A stretch of 64,000 bases of DNA from UBA2266 sp964406945 (GTDB lineage Bacteria; Planctomycetota; Phycisphaerae; Sedimentisphaerales; Anaerobacaceae), in the NCBI GenBank assembly GCA_964406945.1, contig CAYOTO010000008.1:1-64000 (forward strand), in the 5' to 3' direction. The notes below the pieces were generated by a model, which was given only the letters and a program-made list of their open reading frames with translations, was not told where the DNA came from and made no database searches. This document shows positions 17,208 to 25,130 of the stretch, in pieces. Within the stretch, counting starts at the first letter, position 1; every line of letters begins with the position of its first letter. Both the position numbers and the translations under genes were made by a program.

Positions 17208-19244
17208 CTACAACTCGTATATTCTGCCTTCGCGATAATCCCGCCACGCCGGCTCGAAAGCCTTGCGCTCGCCGCTTACCCGCCTGGGCGTTGTCTGCCC
17301 GCACTCGAAAATATCCGCAGAATCCGCATTGTACCGGACCCACTGAATCGCATCCCTGAGCGACTCATTTTCGGGCTTATAACGCAACGGATCGCCCGTG
17401 GATTGGTCCGTTACGTCCGGATGTATCTCGATCCCGTCGCCGTCGAGCACCAGGTGCGAACCCCTCGAGCCTTCCCCCCGCTCCAGCAGATCGACTATCG
17501 CTCTGAGGTACGCTACGCTCGTCAGGGCCAGATGTTCCGCTTGCACGGCCTTGATCAGGCTTTTCGGACTCTCGGTTCGGACTCCATCGGCCCTGATTCT
17601 GCGATACAATCCAAGCGCATCCTGCAGCGCCTTTTTTGCATCTTCGAGCCGTCGCAGATGCCCGCCCGAAGCGGTCATCCGACTCTGAATCTCGGCGATT
17701 ACATCCTTTGCCGCGGGTCCGTCCGACTCGGCGGCCTTGTCAAGCCCGGCCACAACTTCGTTCAATTGCTCGTCGAGAGTATCGGTATACGAAGCCCAAT
17801 CGACCGCTTCGCAGCTCCCGGTGTTGACAATATACTCGCTGGCCCGAAGCCCGCCGGTCTGGCCGGCGTTAAGAGCCGAGCCGCCGGGCCTTTTGACCCC
17901 GTGGGTGCCGGCCATTTCGCCGATGACAAAAGTTCCCTTCACGCTGGATTGCCACCACTTATCGACCGCAAATCCCCCGTTGTTGTGCTGGGCGCAGACC
18001 GCAATCTCCAGCGGCTCGGTATGCAGATCGATGCCGTTCTCGGCGTAAATATCAATCGCAAGCGGATTCATGTGCGAAAGTCTCTCGATGGGAGTGGCCT
18101 GAAACGCGCCGGCCTTTTCCAGGTAATCCCGGGCCTCGGATCCCAGCTTCTCGAGGTCGAACTTCTCCATCAACCCGGACCCGACCGGATTGACGCGGAA
18201 GTCCATGAAGACCCGCCTGCCTTTCTGTGTCTCGTTGAAAACCAGAATGTCAACAAGTGACGATTGATGGTCCTCGATTTTCTGAGGATCGAACGGCCAT
18301 TGATAGCCTTTGAGAAAGATGTTCGTAGCCATCGAACTCATCGACGGAAAGAACCCGGCCAGAAATTCACGTTCGTCACCACCCTCGGCGTCCGTGCTGA
18401 AAATTCGCGGAATCGCCTGCATGTAGGTTCCCGAGACATTCCAGCGGAACTTCGTGCTCGCCAGGCCGAACTGCGACTCGGTCAGATTTTCGGCCGTCAG
18501 CCCGGCCTCGAATGCAAGCCCGTGAATTCCCAACTGGCCGTGCGGATAAACGCTGGTCTCGTACAACTCGCCCGGCCCGCCCGCAGCCAATACCATGTTT
18601 CGAGCCAGAAACACGTTCAGAGCATAATCCCCGTCGCCAAGCCGCTTTTTGTCGATGGTCGCAACACCGATGATTCGTTTCGCATCGCCTTCGCCGGCCG
18701 TCAGCAGCTTAACCGCTTCCTGCTTGTTGAATATCTCTATCCCGTAGCGGACCGCCTGCTTCTGCAGACACTCGCTCATGAATTTGCTCGTCTTGGGCCC
18801 GGCGCTTGTGGCACGCTCATAAGGATCGTGATCGGTCTTGTAGCCGACGAAAGTCCCCATCGAGTCCGTCGGGAAGGGAACGCCGGCCTGCACCAGATGA
18901 TAAAACTCGCGAAGCGAACCGATAGCCTCGGCCAGCGCCAGATCTTCATGGCAGCAGCCGCCCGCAGTCAGGCTCTTTGCAAATTCTTCGGCGCTGTCGG
19001 CCACATCCGGACTTGTCCCCATTTTGTAATAGGTCTGCTTGTCCGAGCCGCTCATTCGCGAAGCGCCAAGCTCGACGCCTGCCGTGACAACGGCGATTCT
19101 GCTCTCGGCGTCCGGCACACCTTTGCCGCTCATCATTTCGCATAGATGCACCGCGCAGTTCATCCCCGCGGCCCCGGCGCCGACGATGACCGTGTTGTAT
19201 TCGTGAATTTTGACTTGTTGTCCGGCTGTCTGAATGCTTTTCAC
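17208..19244 (-). CDS. FAD-dependent dehydrogenase, SdhA/FrdA/NadB-like
   Basis: 678-aa flavoprotein of the fumarate reductase/succinate dehydrogenase superfamily. I see the dinucleotide motif VIVGAGAAGMNCAVHL near the N-terminus, GGPGELYETSVYPHGQLG in the FAD-binding core, and GTFVIGEMAGTHGVKRPGGSALNAGQ as the second FAD contact. The C-terminal 150 residues are helical, as in SdhA. There are no Fe-S or cytochrome partners beside it, so it is probably a soluble oxidase or dehydrogenase. It uses GTG at 19244 with GGGA upstream. It lies 21 bp after the beta-propeller gene and shares the carbohydrate cluster, so a sugar-derived substrate is my inference. Confidence 0.8.
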   Translation of the reverse strand: MKSIQTAGQQVKIHEYNTVIVGAGAAGMNCAVHLCEMMSGKGVPDAESRIAVVTAGVELGASRMSGSDKQTYYKMGTSPDVADSAEEFAKSLTAGGCCHEDLALAEAIGSLREFYHLVQAGVPFPTDSMGTFVGYKTDHDPYERATSAGPKTSKFMSECLQKQAVRYGIEIFNKQEAVKLLTAGEGDAKRIIGVATIDKKRLGDGDYALNVFLARNMVLAAGGPGELYETSVYPHGQLGIHGLAFEAGLTAENLTESQFGLASTKFRWNVSGTYMQAIPRIFSTDAEGGDEREFLAGFFPSMSSMATNIFLKGYQWPFDPQKIEDHQSSLVDILVFNETQKGRRVFMDFRVNPVGSGLMEKFDLEKLGSEARDYLEKAGAFQATPIERLSHMNPLAIDIYAENGIDLHTEPLEIAVCAQHNNGGFAVDKWWQSSVKGTFVIGEMAGTHGVKRPGGSALNAGQTGGLRASEYIVNTGSCEAVDWASYTDTLDEQLNEVVAGLDKAAESDGPAAKDVIAEIQSRMTASGGHLRRLEDAKKALQDALGLYRRIRADGVRTESPKSLIKAVQAEHLALTSVAYLRAIVDLLERGEGSRGSHLVLDGDGIEIHPDVTDQSTGDPLRYKPENESLRDAIQWVRYNADSADIFECGQTTPRRVSGERKAFEPAWRDYREGRIYEL

Positions 19245-19265
19245 TGTACCGATTCCCGTTTCGTT

Positions 19266-20723
19266 CTATTTTCCAGCCGATTCGAGCAGCTCCGGCTCGG
19301 CAAATTCACCGGCCATCGACCTGGGCAGAATGCGCACGTTGCCCTTTCTGTCGCAGAAGTACAGTGTCGATTCCGATGGTTTTCTGCCGTGCCCGTCGGC
19401 CCAGATCGCGTAAAAATCCGGATGCGCATCGACAGGCCTGCGGGCATACGTGTGATTTCGCTCGCTGCCGGCGGTAAGCCGGCGTACCTTTTTCCAATTC
19501 GAACCCTGGTCGGTGCTGACCCACATCGCCATTTCGCCGCCCGGATTGTACGGCTGAGGTCCGGTCTCGGTCGGCCCGATCACGCGCCACGTCCCGTCCG
19601 GCTCGATGTACAGCGAACCCATGTCGTAGTTATTGTCGCTGACGAAGCCCTCACAAATCCGCCACTTCTCGCCGGTCCACTGCGCGGTAGTCCATGTGCG
19701 GGGGTCGTTCGCCGGCCCGGCCTGATAGCCTTTACTGGTAATAAACAGAATCACCGGCCTGCCCGACTTGTCCAGTCGTATATCTTTGAGGTATACCTTA
19801 AGCCCTTCGCTTTCGTAATCATGCACCAGAGCCGGGTCGGCCGGATCCGTCAGCGGCACCTGGACCTCTTTTCCATCCACCGACCGCCAGGTGCGTCCTA
19901 CATCGACCGTCTCGATGTAATAAAGATTGGTTCGCCAGTTGAGGCCTTTCGGGTCCGGATGATAGTTGAAAGCCGTCGCGGCCTTACCGTCGCAGGCCGC
20001 ACTTATCTGATAATGGCCCTTATCAATTGCCCCGAGCCGATGCCACTTCGACCACTTTACCCCGTCGCGGCTGGTCATGAAGCATATCGTCCGCGCCGCC
20101 GGATAATTGTATCGCGTGAAAAAACACACGAATCCCCATCCCTCGATGTACCAGGGCTGCATGTACGAGAAATTCGTCATCGGCACTTCTTTGCCGTCCT
20201 CAATCTTTGTCACTGGGACGATCTGGAACTCGCTGACATCGTACGGCCTGACGCTGCGGTGAACGTATGAAGGCCGGCTGGTGCCGTGCGACGTGGAGAA
20301 TATCCAGACAATCCCCGCGGAATCGACGCTGATTACCGGATTGTCGTGGGCGTCGCTGGTCTTCTTGTCCAGCAGTATCGTGGGTCTGGGCACGCGGTGC
20401 GTCTGGTGATCGTAGTACGAGACCATGTGGATCAGTCGTCGGCTGTTCTCGGCCGTGGCCCCGCCGTAGCAGAAGAAAGTCTTGTCGACTTTCTCGCAGT
20501 AGACCGCGAACGGCTTGTGCTTGGCGCAGTAAGTCCCCAGACCCCCGCTGTATTTGTACACATATTGGTCGCCCGACGGCTGATTCATGTACCAGATGCC
20601 GCGATAGCCGTCGGCTTTGGCGTTGATCGTAATTGCTTCGCCGCCGGACCCCACGCCGCACAGCAAAAGAACCGCCAAAGCTGTTGTGAAACCGCACCAA
20701 CCCTGACACCCGATACGTCTCAT
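19266..20723 (-). CDS. Secreted BNR-repeat beta-propeller (lyase/glycosidase-like)
   Basis: 485-aa protein with a signal peptide (hydrophobic residues about 11-27) and a beta-propeller of the BNR_4 kind. Asp-box-like turns (SRDGVKWSKW, DVGRTWRSV, STDQGSNWKKV) recur. The N-terminal region DGYRGIWYMNQPSGDQYVYK with GGLGTYCAKHKPF is distinctive. BNR_4 relatives include ulvan and rhamnogalacturonan-type lyases and other secreted polysaccharide-active enzymes. I cannot tell lyase from hydrolase here. It is the only exported member of the cluster, so it likely starts breakdown outside the inner membrane. Confidence 0.75.
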   Translation of the reverse strand: MRRIGCQGWCGFTTALAVLLLCGVGSGGEAITINAKADGYRGIWYMNQPSGDQYVYKYSGGLGTYCAKHKPFAVYCEKVDKTFFCYGGATAENSRRLIHMVSYYDHQTHRVPRPTILLDKKTSDAHDNPVISVDSAGIVWIFSTSHGTSRPSYVHRSVRPYDVSEFQIVPVTKIEDGKEVPMTNFSYMQPWYIEGWGFVCFFTRYNYPAARTICFMTSRDGVKWSKWHRLGAIDKGHYQISAACDGKAATAFNYHPDPKGLNWRTNLYYIETVDVGRTWRSVDGKEVQVPLTDPADPALVHDYESEGLKVYLKDIRLDKSGRPVILFITSKGYQAGPANDPRTWTTAQWTGEKWRICEGFVSDNNYDMGSLYIEPDGTWRVIGPTETGPQPYNPGGEMAMWVSTDQGSNWKKVRRLTAGSERNHTYARRPVDAHPDFYAIWADGHGRKPSESTLYFCDRKGNVRILPRSMAGEFAEPELLESAGK

Positions 20724-20785
20724 CGTAATCCTCGCAACTCAGTAAGCGCCCGCGTTCGCCGGGCAAATCGAAAACCGCACGATTC

Positions 20786-21568
20786 TTACAGGTTAAACAG
20801 CCGCCCGGTCTTTTCGCTTATCTCCCCGAGTGTCGCGGTCGCGAAATCCAGATGCGAGTACATCGAAGCCCGCAGCTCGTCGATCAGCCCCTTGACCTCG
20901 GTCAATTCGGCCGCCAGAAGGTCGTAATCCTGCTCGTCTATTATCCGGGCCATTGTCTCTTTGGAAATCAAACTGAACGACCCGCCAAGAACAAGCACAC
21001 CGGCCTTGATGTAATCGCCCATGTTCTGCGGGTTCGTCCCGCCCATGGGCACCATGCTTATGGTCTTGTGAATTGCAGGGTCGATAGCCTTGACAAAACC
21101 GGCGCCGCCCAACTGCTTGGCCGGGAAGACTTTGCACATGTTGGCGCCCCTGGCAAACTGGCTTACCACCTCGTGGGCCGAACCGCACCCCGGCACCATA
21201 ACCGTTTTACCCGCGAACTTCTCATACGAAGCATCGCTGAAATTAACGGCCGAAACCAGATAATCGCATCCGGCGTCCACCACCTCCTGAAGGGTGGGAA
21301 CAGGATCGTCCGGCCGGTTTCTGTTGCAGATTTCCCTCACCGGCTCCAGATCGATAAGACTGGCCGCGCCTATGACGAACTCGGGGATCACCTTGCGGAG
21401 CTTCTGCATCTTCTCCAGCGGTTTGCTGATTCTGCAGGTAACTTCCATATTGCTGACGCCGGCCTTCATCAGCGCCTCGGCCGTTTGCACGACGTCCAGC
21501 TTGTCCTGATTGAACACCAGTATGAATCCGTCGCGAAGTATCGTAGTCAGTGCAACTTTCATTTCCAT
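20786..21568 (-). CDS. KDPG/KHG-aldolase-family protein
   Basis: 260-aa TIM-barrel aldolase of the Eda family, class I, which cleaves 2-keto-3-deoxy sugar-acid phosphates to pyruvate plus an aldehyde. The conserved order is present: MEVTCRI (Glu and Arg), GAASLIDLEP, CKVFPAKQLGG with the Schiff-base lysine, and VPMGGTNPQN in place of the usual PTGGI. It is longer than the usual 205-215 aa because of an insert around NRNRPDDPVPTLQEV and a helical C-terminal tail. The insert and altered phosphate loop suggest an unphosphorylated or different substrate. Confidence 0.82.
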   Translation of the reverse strand: MEMKVALTTILRDGFILVFNQDKLDVVQTAEALMKAGVSNMEVTCRISKPLEKMQKLRKVIPEFVIGAASLIDLEPVREICNRNRPDDPVPTLQEVVDAGCDYLVSAVNFSDASYEKFAGKTVMVPGCGSAHEVVSQFARGANMCKVFPAKQLGGAGFVKAIDPAIHKTISMVPMGGTNPQNMGDYIKAGVLVLGGSFSLISKETMARIIDEQDYDLLAAELTEVKGLIDELRASMYSHLDFATATLGEISEKTGRLFNL

Positions 21569-21577
21569 ATCAAATCC

Positions 21578-22348
21578 CTACAACCTGCTCAGATGAAAAC
21601 CCCCGTCTACGTCGAAAATCGCGCCTGTCGAAAAATCGAACCCGCCCTGCGCTATCGCGCCCACGGCTTTGGCAACGTCTTGAGGCTGTCCCCACCTCTT
21701 GATCGGCTGCAGACCCTCTGCAATTAGTTTGTCGTATTTATCCTTCACCCCTGCCGTCATATCGGTCGCTATGATTCCCGGGCTTACCTCGAATACGCCG
21801 ATTCCGTACTCGCCCAGTCTGTCGCCGTACAGCTTGGTCATCATCCGAATGCCGGCCTTGCTTATGCAATACTCGCCTCGCGAGGGCGAGCTGGTGTAAG
21901 CCGAAATCGATCCGATGTTGACGATCCGCAGACCCCGATCCGGAAACTCCCTGCGCTGCTCTATCATCCAGTTCGCAACCAGTTGCGTCAGAAAATAAGG
22001 GCCTTTGAGGTTAATGCCGATTACGCGGTCGAAGCTCTCCTCGGTGCCCTCGAGAATATCCAGCCTCTGAAGAGGCGCCGCCCCGGCGTTGTTCACCAGA
22101 ATATCGCAGCGTCCGAAAGCCGCTCTGGTTGCGTCGACCAGCCTTTGGCGGTCGCTGCTTACGCCGATATTGCCCTGAACGAATTCACACCTGACCCCCA
22201 GTTTTTCGATCTCATCTTTAACCGCCGGCGCCTCATCTCTGACGCGGTTTACGACAATGTCGTATCCCAGCCGGGCCAGCTCCAGAGCTATCGCCCGTCC
22301 GATTCCCCTGCTGGCCCCTGTAACTATCCCAACCGGCCGATCCGCCAT
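21578..22348 (-). CDS. Short-chain dehydrogenase/reductase
   Basis: 256-aa classical SDR. The cofactor motif TGASRGIGRAI is at about residues 10-20, NNAG in DILVNNAGAA, the catalytic Ser in NIGSISAY and Tyr-x3-Lys in GEYCISKAG, and the C-terminal GGFHLSRL. Likely reduces or oxidises a sugar acid (gluconate 5-dehydrogenase or KduD-type role) given the next gene, a keto-deoxy acid aldolase, 9 bp downstream. I choose the ATG at 22348, with AAAGGA 9 bases upstream; two longer in-frame starts lack a site. Confidence 0.87.
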   Translation of the reverse strand: MADRPVGIVTGASRGIGRAIALELARLGYDIVVNRVRDEAPAVKDEIEKLGVRCEFVQGNIGVSSDRQRLVDATRAAFGRCDILVNNAGAAPLQRLDILEGTEESFDRVIGINLKGPYFLTQLVANWMIEQRREFPDRGLRIVNIGSISAYTSSPSRGEYCISKAGIRMMTKLYGDRLGEYGIGVFEVSPGIIATDMTAGVKDKYDKLIAEGLQPIKRWGQPQDVAKAVGAIAQGGFDFSTGAIFDVDGGFHLSRL

Positions 22349-22426
22349 AAACAACAATCCTTTCGCCATTGAGCCGCGGGCATTTTGAGTCGGGCGAGTC
22401 AACCGCCTCCCGCGACCATTCAGTTG

Positions 22427-25072
22427 TCAACTTTTACCGGCAAGATACTCATCTATTTTCGTCGCCGCTTTCATTCCGTCGGCAACCGCCGCGACGACCG
22501 TCGAGGCCCCGCGCGCGATATCGCCGCCGGCGAACACCCCCTGTCGGGAAGTGCTGAGCGTCGCATTATCCACTTCGACCAGTCCGCCGTCGAGCTTGAC
22601 GCCGTTGAGAACCTGTGCGATGTTCGCCGCCGACTGCTGGCCTATCGCCTCCACAACTACGTCCATCGGCAGGTCGTACGCACTGTCCTCTATCGGTTGA
22701 GGCCGTCGTCTGCCGCTCTCATCAGCCGGACCGAGCCGGGTCGGGCACGCCTTCAAACCGCTCAGCCTGCCGTCTTCGCCGTTGTAACCCAGCGTCGCCG
22801 TGAGAATCAGAAAGTGAACCCCTCTGTCCATCGCATGGTCCCGCTCGGCGCTCCAGGCCGGCATCTCTTTGAATGACCTGCGATAAACCACATACACGTC
22901 CGATGCGCCCCGGTCGCAAGCGGTCACCGCGGCATCCATCGCCGTATTTCCGCCGCCGACCACGGCAACGCTCTTGCCCGAAAGGTCCAGTCCGTCGCTG
23001 CTCTTGGCGGCTTCGAGAAACTCCATGGCATTGTACAGGCCGTCCAGTTTCTCCGTCGCAATGCTGATCGCCCTGGGCAGTCCCAGCCCGACAAATGCGG
23101 CATCGAACTGCTCCATCACCTCATCCAGATCGAACTTCTCGTCCAGCCCTTTGCCCGCATGTTTTACGAATCTTTCTGACGGAACATCACGGAACACCGC
23201 GGCAATTTCGTTGTTCAGGGCGTCCTGCTGACGTTCGGCCGGGATTACCGAATCCACCATGCCGCCGAAAGCGCTTCGCTTGTCAAACATTTCGACCGTG
23301 TGGCCCATCTCCAGCAGTCTTGCGGCGCAAGCCAGGCCCGCCGGTCCTGCGCCGATAATTGCGATTCTCCCGCCCGCAGCCTCCTGCGGCACCTTGATCT
23401 TCGACCAGCCGTTCTTATTGGCCTGCTCGGACAGATACCGCTGAATGTGGGCAATTGGCAAAGGCCCGTCGCCGATGAATTTCTGCAGGCAGTAGCCCTG
23501 GCACTGCTGTTCGACCGGACACAGCCTCGCACAGATTTCCGGGAAAACATTCCGCTGCCGCAGAACCTCGTATGCCCCCTTGTCGTCTCCATCGAGAAAT
23601 TTGCGGATGAACTGCGGCACCGCGATACCCGCCGGGCAGGCCAACTGGCATGTCGGCTCCTGACATTCGCGGCACGCCTGGCCCAGCCGCTCCAGATTAG
23701 CCCTGTCGCTCATCCGGCCGTGCTCGAATATCGGCCCGTAAACCTCGTTGTCTCTGACGACACAGCCGGTCTTGCCGCCGTCCCGCATGATCTGCGTACA
23801 CGCGCTGCAGCCTATACACACCTTTCGCGGGTCCATGGCGCCCCTGGTGACGATATCCTTCGCAAAATCCGGATACGCGAAACTCATCCGCCCGCCGCCG
23901 ATTAGTGTCGCCAGCCCCTCGGCCTTGCTCGCCGCCGCAACATTTGCAAAAAGCGTGCGAAGCCAACTGTAACCGGTGCCTACGAACGCCATTTCCGGAA
24001 ATTCCTTCTGAATCTCACCGGCCAGCCTCACGAGCCTTTCCACACCGACTACGGGATGCTCCGGCTCGTCGTAACCGCCTGTGATGGGTTCGTTGAAAGG
24101 CCTGCCCACGTGCGGATTGTAATACGGGTTGGCAATCGTAAGATTCACGAGCTTGACGCCGCGTTTTTCGAACTCGCTTATCAGCTTCTTCGGTTCGGCA
24201 AGGTCGGCCTTGGTATAGTCGTTCTCGTCGACGCCCCAGCCGTAGGGATACGGAATAGCATCGTAAATGCCCAGCCTGGAGACTATCGGCTTATCCTCGC
24301 CCAGTTCGCTTCGTATCGCGTCGATAACGTCCAGCACGAATCGCGTACGGTTCTCGAACGAGCCGCCGTATTTGCCCTGGCGATTGCGGCTGGCGAAAAG
24401 CTCATTAATGAGATATCCGTGGCAGGACTTGATATCCACCGCATCGAAACCGGCCTCGAACGCAATCCGGGCAGCCTCGACGTAGTCGCCGATGAGAATG
24501 TCGAGGTATTCGTCGCTCAGCAGAGGCCAGTCGTCGGGAATGCGACTTGCCCTGTTCTTGCTGGGGAATTTCTCCGGAACCAGCGGATCGCGATAGGGAT
24601 CGCGCTGCGGAATCAGCGGATGTGCAACGCCTTCGGGCTTGCTGTACCTGCCCGAATGGGTAAGTTGAGCCACTATCACCGGCTTATGGTCGGGCCCCAT
24701 GCTCGCGGCCGCTTCGCGACGCATCATGCGAACCAGCGATTCGAACGAGCTTTTGCTGCCCGAATGTAGCCACAACTGCCGTGGATTGGCCCGCGCTTCT
24801 CTTACCACCGCTATGGCCTCGGCCCACAGAAGCCCCGCTCCGCCGCGGGCGAACCTCTGGTACCGCCTGACCGTAAGAGGCGAAGGCCTGCCCTGCGAAT
24901 CGCCGTCGCAGCCTTCCATCGGATGAACCGCAAGCGAATTCGGAATCCGCAAAGACCCCGCCTGCACCGGCTCACGTAAAATCGAAGTATCTTCGCCGGC
25001 CCCGACCGAAACGCCGTGTTCTTCGCAAACCCGCCTCAGATCGTCGATACCACCCAGTTTGAATTCCCACAT
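22427..25072 (-). CDS. Old yellow enzyme / Fe-S / GltD-like flavoprotein fusion
   Basis: 881-aa three-part oxidoreductase. Residues about 30-410 are an FMN TIM barrel of the old yellow enzyme/2,4-dienoyl-CoA reductase group (VAQLTHSGRYS, SCHGYLINEL, GGSFENRTRF). Next come three cysteine sets: C419/C422/C425/C437, C467/C470/C475/C479 and C514/C518/C524/C528. They match the OYE cluster followed by the two clusters of the GltD/dihydropyrimidine dehydrogenase N-terminal domain. Residues about 568-881 hold FAD (AIIGAGPAGLACAARL) and NAD(P) (VAVVGGGNTAMDAA) domains. Electrons should flow NAD(P)H, FAD, Fe-S clusters, FMN, substrate. It heads the catabolic cluster, 58 bp after uvrA. Confidence 0.9.
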   Translation of the reverse strand: MWEFKLGGIDDLRRVCEEHGVSVGAGEDTSILREPVQAGSLRIPNSLAVHPMEGCDGDSQGRPSPLTVRRYQRFARGGAGLLWAEAIAVVREARANPRQLWLHSGSKSSFESLVRMMRREAAASMGPDHKPVIVAQLTHSGRYSKPEGVAHPLIPQRDPYRDPLVPEKFPSKNRASRIPDDWPLLSDEYLDILIGDYVEAARIAFEAGFDAVDIKSCHGYLINELFASRNRQGKYGGSFENRTRFVLDVIDAIRSELGEDKPIVSRLGIYDAIPYPYGWGVDENDYTKADLAEPKKLISEFEKRGVKLVNLTIANPYYNPHVGRPFNEPITGGYDEPEHPVVGVERLVRLAGEIQKEFPEMAFVGTGYSWLRTLFANVAAASKAEGLATLIGGGRMSFAYPDFAKDIVTRGAMDPRKVCIGCSACTQIMRDGGKTGCVVRDNEVYGPIFEHGRMSDRANLERLGQACRECQEPTCQLACPAGIAVPQFIRKFLDGDDKGAYEVLRQRNVFPEICARLCPVEQQCQGYCLQKFIGDGPLPIAHIQRYLSEQANKNGWSKIKVPQEAAGGRIAIIGAGPAGLACAARLLEMGHTVEMFDKRSAFGGMVDSVIPAERQQDALNNEIAAVFRDVPSERFVKHAGKGLDEKFDLDEVMEQFDAAFVGLGLPRAISIATEKLDGLYNAMEFLEAAKSSDGLDLSGKSVAVVGGGNTAMDAAVTACDRGASDVYVVYRRSFKEMPAWSAERDHAMDRGVHFLILTATLGYNGEDGRLSGLKACPTRLGPADESGRRRPQPIEDSAYDLPMDVVVEAIGQQSAANIAQVLNGVKLDGGLVEVDNATLSTSRQGVFAGGDIARGASTVVAAVADGMKAATKIDEYLAGKS

Positions 25073-25130
25073 GCTGCTTGTCCTTGTCTTGTGTCGCCCG
25101 GCGGCCGGCCCCGGTCATACCGCAACAGTG

